A DNA stretch of 54,763 nucleotides from contig BBXU01000727.1 of NCBI GenBank assembly GCA_001598975.1, forward strand, positions 1 through 54,763, read 5' to 3'. Of the stretch, positions 47,834-54,763 are shown piece by piece. Under the pieces are notes generated by a model. The model made no database searches. It was given only the letters and a program-made list of their open reading frames with translations, and was not told where the DNA came from. How positions within the stretch are numbered: position 1 is the first letter of the stretch; each line of letters starts with the position of its first letter. This DNA comes from Parachlorella kessleri (Eukaryota; Chlorophyta; Trebouxiophyceae; Chlorellales; Chlorellaceae). The position numbers and the translations under genes were made by a program.

Positions 47834-50202
47834 ATGGCCCAACTACGCTGCATAGCATTTCTGCTGTGCCTAGTCGTACTTGGGATGGCAACTGGCGCCC
47901 TTGGACACGGCTTCATGTTCCAGCCCGCAGCGAGGAACTACCTGCACGACAGTGATAACTGCCCTCACTGCCTACAAATGGGGGGTGAGTGCCTTCTACC
48001 CGAGGGCCTGCAGCTGTCTGACACGCCTCGGCGCCTGGCCAGAGAGTAGCTAGGTAGGGTCACAAGTACCCCCTAGTCTGGGCTCTATTGGCTGCAAAAG
48101 CTACAGTCTACTGAGCTGCCCCACCTTTAAGTGTCCCCTGCAAAAGGACGGGTACCACCAAGCTTGTCAACTACCAACCTTGACAACTTGACTCGAGAGA
48201 CTCTCCTTTGCGAATACAAAATATTGCTTGGTCTCTCTGGGTCCCTTTCTGCTGTCTGGTACTCAAGCATGGCCCCATATCTGGCACCCTTGCAGGTCCA
48301 GGAGTTGTCTCTGGGGATGGCACATTGACATGGCCTGCAGGACTACGCGGCATGTGCGGGGACCCAGCTGACAACAGGAGGCATGAAGCAGGTGACGCCC
48401 GGCCCCTAGTATGTGCCTGTGTCTGCAAGTCGTGCTCTGGTGGCTTGCTGCCTGATGAAAGGCCATAAGGGTGCCAAGTCGAGTGCACCAAATCATTCCT
48501 GCATTCTGCACTGCAGGGGGCATCTACGGTCCTGCTGGTATCCAGGCGAGCTATGCCCCTGGCCAGATTATCGCCATCTCCCTGCTCATAACTGCTCAGC
48601 ACGGCGGAAGGCACATGTTCCACATCTGCCCAAGCACAGATGTGAATGAGGCCTGCTTCGCTGCCAACATCTTGCAGAGGTGACAGGTTGCCCCTGGGCA
48701 CAGTGAACTCTGCTGCAATCGCTTTTGTCTTACTACTGGCGTGTGCCCAACATAGACATGCCATAGCTTGGCCCCGTGCTAACTACAAGCGTGCGAATGG
48801 CCTGCGCTCAAAGCCATGGGTATGAAGCTAGACGAGACTTTGAAACCTGTATTTCTGCTTGCGCAGGGCTGATGGCACCGGCCCCTTCACATGGACCCCC
48901 ACCGAGCCAAACAGCGGTGCTGCCCTGCCTCCCTCTGGCTACCAGCCCAGCGGGACTCTGCTGGGGGAGACCGGCCAGATCTACACCTTCGAGTACAAGT
49001 GAGCGGCGGCATCCAGGCTGCTGGCATGTGCTCAGCACTTGGCTCGTGCTGCGTCGAGGTCTCAAGTCCCAGTCCTGCTACCCATGTTGCCCAGCTGCTG
49101 TGTGTGCTATTTCTGGTCAGCTCATGAGCTTGCAATGAACCACAGAGTGATCACCCCGGCCAGCTCGTTGGCTGCAGGCTGCCTGACGGCTTGGCCTGCG
49201 CCGCCTGCACGCTGCAATGGTGGTGGACTACTACCAACTCTTGCGACATGGACGGGAACCCCTTCGGGGCAAAGGGCATGACTCCCTGCACTGAGCAGGG
49301 CCCGTTCCCAGAGGAGGTAAGGCTCTCAGCGACTGCTAACAACTGCCCCTCGTGAGGTCGGTTGAGGCTCATATCAATGCTGTCTGCATCTCGTCGTATA
49401 TGTACAGGCAGTAGCACCAGTGCCACTTGTCAGGGCTAGCTGATGAGTGGGTTTTTTTAGTGCTGCCCTTGTCCATTCCTGCATCCATCCAATGGAGCAG
49501 CAGGTCTTGCCATCAGTCAATCTAGGGGTGCTGTAGCTGGCTAACCATTCCTTTCTTTGCGGCGGCTGTGTGCAGTTCATGAACTGCGCTGACATCTCCA
49601 TCGGCGCCGGCACACCTACCCCACTGGCAGCTGTGGCAGTAGTCCCCGGTGCTGCCTCAACCCAGGCCGCATCGGCCACAACAGAGCCCGCCTCAGCCGC
49701 TGCAGCCACAGCTGCGCTTGGAGTGCAGCAGCCTGCCACATCCGAGCCAGCTGTCAGCAACCCTAGCAGCGGCGATGCAAATGCTGTTTGCCAGGTATGT
49801 ACCAGGTGCTGCCCACTCTTTGTTGTGCCACTGATCAACGGCGCCTGCCGCACCTGCAATGCTGAAATCATAGGCAGTGCTCCTGCACATCTGCCAGAGC
49901 ACGTGCTGCGATGGCTCCCTTGAGGTCTTTCTTTGCGGCCTCTGTACACCCAGCAGATATAAGCACCAGATTCGTCTCGCTCCCCGCTCACACTGACCCT
50001 GGCTGGTGTGATCCTCGTGCAGGCGGCTGGCGCCAACGGCAATGGAGCGCTGTACCCAGCCCCCTGGTCATGCGCGCAGTTCGTTCAGTGCAGCGTGGAT
50101 GGAGGACACACCATGTCCTGCGAGCCAGGCCTGGTCTTCGACCCCAACCAGGGGGAATGCAACTACCCCCAGGCTACTGACTGTGGCGGCCGGCCACTGT
50201 GA
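47834..50202 (+). CDS. Secreted chitin-binding-4/LPMO-like protein with C-terminal CBM14
   Basis: Seven exons (47834-47984, 48296-48391, 48517-48679, 48867-48998, 49178-49316, 49576-49794, 50023-50202) join in phase to 359 codons. A signal peptide (MAQLRCIAFLLCLVVLGMA) ends so that the mature chain starts with His: HGFMFQPAARNYLHD. This N-terminal His and the later His in TAQHGGRHMFHICPS are the expected copper-binding histidine brace of lytic polysaccharide monooxygenases. LACAACTLQWWWTTTNS, GMTPCTEQGPF and EFMNCADISI fit the LPMO (AA10/AA15, chitin_bind_4) fold. A Thr/Ala/Pro-rich linker follows. Residues ~310-357 form a peritrophin-A type CBM14 with six cysteines (CAQFVQC, CEPGLVFD, CNYPQATDCGG), a chitin binder. 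I infer oxidative cleavage or binding of chitin-like or other wall polysaccharide outside the cell. Copper-enzyme activity is inferred, not shown. Confidence 0.88.
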
Positions 50203-51328
50203 GCCTTTACTGCTCCATAGTCTGCTATCTGCATATTTTTACCTGGCAAAACCGTACAGTCCATGACTATACCTTCTACTGAAATGGCTATGGTATACCC
50301 CCTTCTGCAGGATCACAACTTTATTCTTGCTGCATGTGTATGCTTGGGGATGGCTTGTATCACTGCTACACTTAAGTTTCATGTTGTTACCATGCTCTAT
50401 CTTCTATGCTGGCACCACGACTTCTTTACCCTTCAAGCAGGCAGTGGGGCGGTGAAACCGCACCCCTGGTGACGCTGCAATGCGTCGGCCTGCGTATTAC
50501 AATGGACAGCGAAAGTCGTCTTCGTTATTGCCTCCCTTCTTGCTTGTTAAGTCTTCTCTTCTGAAGCACTGCCACTGTGCATGTCCTGCACTGATGGGCA
50601 CTTGATGTTGTTATAGCGTGCGTTAATTTTCAGGCTAGCGCTTCGCAAAGGACCTTTGCTGCAGTTGTGTTTTACTCAGACGTGGCTTTTCAGCCATACT
50701 GTAATGGACCTCGGCAAGTGACGTACCCTCCTATCATGCTGCCCTAGTTGGTAGCCATGCGAGTGGTGCAGACCTCAACAGTGCTGTATCCAACTTTGGC
50801 TTGTGGGGATCAGACCCCGGTCGAGGAAGGATGCCCAGCTATGATGAGAGCTTACTAGCCTTACTGAGGAAAAGACACGTTGTGCTGCCTCTAATCTCAT
50901 AAATGCTAAAAAGGCAAAGAAGACAGGATGGGCTGCTGAGGGGATCAGCAAGTGGAATCCTAGGTCCACCCGCCAGCGCTCTTTGGTGCTGGCAAGGAGG
51001 ATGGCTATCCAACCTCTATGATCAATCTGACATGTGGGGTAGTTCAGAACGCGTGAAGCTTGCTGCGTAGTGGGCCTTGTCGTAAGGCTCTGGCGCCACC
51101 CACTGACAGAAATCTGGGCCCCTGACCCTCGATGACCGAGCTAGCGTCCCTTCCAACAGACCTTGAAGCCCAGCAGGGGTACGCCAAGCCTGCTGCGACT
51201 CTTACCGTGTTTCCACCACATGCCGCCCAACACGCTAACACAAGGCCTTTTCTTCGCTGTGCAGGCAACGCTCCTTCGTTTCAGCTCGAGCTGAGCTATT
51301 GGTAGGTCCTGTGTTCGCCCCAGACCAC
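50203..51328. other. Spacer between the LPMO-like and AP2 genes
   Basis: LPMO gene 3' UTR (a TGTAA lies at 50700, about 500 bases after the stop) and AP2 gene promoter. Untranslated 5' exons of the AP2 gene may lie in 51180-51300. I see nothing else. Confidence 0.45.
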
Positions 51329-53130
51329 ATGCTCACGGCCTGCTACAAGGGCCTCTCCCAACCCCTAGTGTCCACGGCTGGTTTTGTGCAGGGCCGGATC
51401 AGGAGCCTTGCTGAGAGCTTTGGGGCTGTGCCCGACATCTGTAAACGCCGCAAGGCTGGGGAGCCAGACCTAGCGCAGGTGTGCCGTAGGCGGAATGTCA
51501 TGTGACCGGAGTGGTAGCCATGTTCCTACTGCCTGAGCGACTTGTATGCCTATGATACTCGGTTCAGCCGTTCATATCTGTGCTTTGGGACTGTGGCTGC
51601 AGGAGCTAGGTGTTTATGTGCATGACTGGGAGGAGTTGCGAGCGCGGCTCGCTGCTGACCTGCGGCAAGCCTACGGCGCAGCAGCCACACAGCCAGCTGC
51701 ATTTATACCGACGCAGCCAGTCGTGCCACAGCAGGTGGGCGTCAGCTGCACAGGGTCGTCTGTCTTCCCTCCAGAGACATGCAGATCATATTGTGCACCA
51801 GCAGACGACCACTTCACTGGCCTAGAGAGCAGTGGCACCACCTTTCCGGCATCACCTTGCCAGCACAGCTGCGGGGAACGGTTTGTTAGTCGGGCCGTCA
51901 TGCTGGAGGTTGCGGTTCACGCTCAGCGCCTCCAGACGTGCTCTGCAAATGCCATCATATTCCAGGTGCCTGGCTACCCTGCTCTACTTGCTTCTGGGCC
52001 GAAGGAGCAGGTATGCCACAGTGCGCTCCCGTTGACGACATGGCTCCATGTCACCGCTGCTGCAGATGCTAGGCGGCGAGGGGTTTGATCGCAGCGTGGG
52101 ACGCCACTCGCTACGGCTAGTGAAACCCAATAAGACCAAGGGGTCAGGTTCTGGGCGCACGTTCACCTCGAAATATCGCGGCGTGCACCAGACCTTTCCC
52201 ACGAAGCGCTGGGAGGCGCAGTTTAGGTGCGCGGCATGGCGAAGCATGCGGCAGCACAGCTCAGAGGGGCGTTGGTACTACTCGGAGGAGCTGTGTCGTA
52301 AGGGTCAAAGATGGCAATGCTGTTGCGGGGCAGCGAAGAGGTGCAGGGGGTGTTGTGGGCACCTGGCCACGACAGTTGGCGTTGTGGTAGTGCTAAAGTG
52401 GCGCCTGAAGGGCGTGCAGCCTTTCCTGAATAAGAACTGGCCGGGCGGAGGACACCCAGGCAGTGCTCCGGATCCAGCTATAACCTCAAGACTCGCTGTT
52501 ATCTAATGCGTGGTCCGCCGCCGCCCCCCCCCCCCCTCGCCTGCAGGAGGAGCGGCAAGCCCACCTCCCTGGGCTGCTTTGACCACGAGGAGGAGGCGGC
52601 GCGAGCCTACGACAAGATGATGATCTGGTGCGAGCTGCACCACGCGGCGGGCGTCAAGGGCGGCATCACCAACTTTGACCCCTCGGAGTACACGGAGGAC
52701 ATCCCCTGGCTGCAGCAGATCACGCAGGTCGGTAGGCGGGCGGGTCAGGCGGCGGGGAGGGGCTTGCGGGGTGGACGAAGGGCCTGGACGGTGCTGGGGT
52801 GGGCATGCGATGCATCTTGATGTGGGCTTGCCCAAGGAGGGCAATGCTAAAGCTGTTGTCTTGCACTCCGGGGAGAATTATGGAGTACGGGCCGGACACC
52901 AGCCCAGACAGGTGCCGTAAAGGTAGGGATCAACGGATGTAGGCGGCTCCGCTGTCTCAGCCGCCCTGCTGTTGTTACATAATCCCGTCCTGAAGGCTGG
53001 GTCCCTCCGCATGTTGCAGGACGAGCTGGTACAGTTGTTGCGTAGCGACGGACGGCGGCAAGCGGCACAGCGCATGCTGCGGCAGAAGCGGGACTACCGC
53101 CGCGGGACTTCTCCGGATGACTCGGAATGA
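51329..53130 (+). CDS. AP2/ERF-domain transcription factor
   Basis: The DNA-binding domain is split over exons 52066-52226 and 52547-52727. The first gives FTSKYRGVHQTFPTKRWEAQ, which is the YRG element. The second gives the RAYD element (SLGCFDHEEEAARAYDKMM) and ends ITNFDPSEYTEDI. The last exon, 53020-53130, is basic (RQAAQRMLRQKRDYRRG) and ends at 53128-53130. These exons join in phase. Upstream exons probably include about 51395-51479 (IRSLAESFGAVPDICKRRKA) and about 51601-51734 (ELGVYVHDWEELRARLAADL). The first ATG in that frame is at 51329, but a further 5' exon cannot be excluded, and 51735-52065 is not resolved. One AP2 domain is seen. The protein should be nuclear; target genes are unknown. 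Confidence 0.82.
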
Positions 53131-54412
53131 TTCAGATGGCAGGATGGCACTACTGTGGTGCTGCCAGGCTTTCTTAGATACTTTGTTGATACTGCCAGGG
53201 GTTAAGGAGTACGCAGAGAAGCTGAAAGCTGGCGCTGGTGGCTTCATGGTTCATATTTTGTATCAAACCGTAGGTTAGGTGCCCTGCGTACTGTGTGGAA
53301 ATCGTGTTGGCATGTGTCATCTCCTCCATTTGATGCCTGGTGAGAGGCTAGCAAGAAGGTTCCTAGTTGAGAAGGCTAAGTGAGGCTTTCTGTCTGTTGC
53401 TGAAGCACGTGTGGTGCAACCTAGCGTGCTGCCTGTGTATGTGCGAGTGTGTTGGTTTAATGCATTGTGGCGGTCTGGCCTCCTTGGTGATTGCCACATT
53501 GGCATAATGGAGGCTGCCTAGTATGCAGGTTGTGGGTAGGCATTTCTCACTTCTGACCTGGCTCTCCTGACCTGGCTCTCAATCTCTTAGGTGGGCAGCA
53601 TGATGAAGTACCTGGATGCTTTTCTTCCTGCTGTGCGCGGCAGCTGCAGAATTTGAATACTGGACGGGATTTGGTCTTGGTGTGCACTATTGGTGAAGAG
53701 CGGTGGAATCTGGAATTTAACCGGCTATGGCAAGTAGTTGAAGAAGGCATTCAGTTGTTGCAGGCACTCCTGCTGCTATTCCTTGAAGGCTCGTTACTCT
53801 TTCACCCGGCTGTCAAGGAGTTGCTACAGAGAAAGTGAGCTGCCACAGCTGCCACAGGATGCACCTAAATGAAACGCTCGTTCAAGCACAGCAACCATCA
53901 TCACGCGGCGGGTCGTATTGCAACTTTCTACTGTACCTAGCACTGACATGCCTATAGTTTTTTAGACTGCTACCAGGGGAGCTTCCACAGCACACTGCCT
54001 ATGCCTATGCCTATGTGACCCGACTATGCGACTAAAGAACTGAAAAGCAACAACAATGGGAAAACAGTCGGTCCAGCAGCTGTGTAAATAGCCTACCTAC
54101 CTAGCGTACGCCAGCTATTGCACCCTAGAGCATATGAAATGGAACAAATACAACTAAACAAGCAGCATTCACAGGGCCACAATCAAAACACACCAGGCCC
54201 CAGCTGTCCCGGCAAGTGCCTTGCCAGGAGGTAATCAGGCCCCGCCTGACATATACCTCAATACCTAGAGGGAAATCGATGCCCCTGGACTGTCCCTGAC
54301 GTGACATGGTCGGGCCACTCTGCTGCCTCTGCTGTGCCCCACTGCTCCCCCTCCTCTGCTGCCACCCTGAGCGCCGCTTTCTACGACGGGCCCCTTTCTA
54401 CGACGGGCCTAG
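53131..54412. other. Convergent spacer between the AP2 gene and the edge gene
   Basis: AP2 gene 3' UTR and the 3' UTR of the edge gene. A plus-strand frame at 53653-53838 (60 codons, with LLQALLLLFLEGSLLF) is open but has no family match in my memory and no supporting splice context. Small tandem copies occur at 53567-53592 and 54377-54410. Confidence 0.4.
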
Positions 54413-54508
54413 CTAGCGCATGTTGTGGATGGCCTTCAGGACCTCCTGCGCCTTCTTGTACACCTTGATGGCCCCCTCCTTGCGGTCAGTGGCCTTGGCG
54501 GTCCACTC
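54413..54508 (-). CDS. Last exon of an unrecognised gene cut by the window edge
   Basis: Minus-strand exon after an acceptor (GGTGTAG at 54509-54515) coding 31 residues and a TAG stop (54415-54413). It is Lys-rich and helical: EWTAKATDRKEGAIKVYKKA, then ending AIHNMR. The codon bias is strongly GC3, as in well-expressed genes of this window. Earlier exons must lie to the right, and the GC-rich stretch 54520-54763 is probably intron. Family not recognised. Confidence 0.55.
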   Translation of the reverse strand, partial: EWTAKATDRKEGAIKVYKKAQEVLKAIHNMR

Positions 54509-54763
54509 CTACACCAGGGCAGGCCAAATGTGTTGGCGGCAGGCTTGAGCTTGGGGCTGGGAGGTGGGGCCCCACGGGGCAGCGACAGGGCTGCCGAGCC
54601 TTGCCAGCATGGTGCCTCGCTCGTGGCACGCGCTCTCTCCCAGCAGCGCTGCTCGGCTGGCGGTGGCACAACTGAAGGCACAACGGGCCTAGCACGGGCC
54701 CTGCAGTGCTTGCCGCCCCTGCAACCCATGCTCCCACCAGCACTCGAGACCTCGCTAATCCCT

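Noticed and set aside
50800..50825. Another box-B-like stretch (GGTCTGATCCC, minus)
   Set aside because: Same reason: no tRNA fold and no second promoter box at the proper spacing.
53653..53838. Plus-strand frame with a hydrophobic stretch
   Set aside because: Sixty codons after the AP2 gene with no splice support and no recognised family; likely 3' UTR or spacer.

Overview
The window looks like nuclear DNA of a green alga (Chlorophyta). It is GC-rich and has many short spliced exons (roughly 60-300 bases) with GT-AG and a few GC-AG introns. Several genes carry plastid functions: tocopherol cyclase, beta-ketoacyl-ACP synthase I and two plastid-type SET methyltransferases. One secreted protein has the long Ser/Pro-rich linkers typical of chlorophyte walls. 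No bacterial operon, phage, CRISPR array, rRNA or convincing tRNA was seen. All gene models were read by eye from splice sites, intron phase and remembered protein families; no search was run.

Left third (1-20 kb). A 5' part of an unrecognised conserved gene (minus, from 1831) runs towards the left edge. A repeat-bearing spacer follows, with a perfect 26-bp-arm palindrome. Next come the tRNA adenosine deaminase subunit TAD3/ADAT3 (minus) and, divergent with only 57 bases between start codons, a small SANT/Myb-like gene (plus). Then lie an NDUFA4/B12D-type mitochondrial protein (minus), a Rubisco-methyltransferase-family SET protein (minus, fully resolved at 479 codons) and a secreted protein with three six-cysteine modules on Pro-rich linkers (minus).

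Middle third (20-36 kb). KAS I for plastid fatty-acid synthesis (minus, 484 codons) carries a 111-bp tandem array over one of its 5' splice sites. It is divergent from a second SET methyltransferase (plus). VTE1 tocopherol cyclase (plus, 626 codons) follows. VTE1 converges on a HEAT-repeat protein resembling protein phosphatase 4 regulatory subunit 1 (minus, 35-41 kb), which has a basic, Ser/Thr-rich tail.

Right third (41-54.8 kb). A secreted class-3 lipase (minus) and, divergent from it, a secreted chitin-binding-4/LPMO-like protein with a C-terminal CBM14 module (plus, 359 codons) are followed by an AP2/ERF-domain transcription factor (plus). The last exon of a further minus-strand gene lies at the right edge.

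There is no obvious single pathway. Two loose themes are plastid biochemistry (9-34 kb) and extracellular or wall-related proteins (14-19 kb and 42-50 kb). The least ordinary items are the modular cysteine/proline protein with micro-exons, the LPMO-CBM14 fusion, and two tandem duplications that each copy a splice site.
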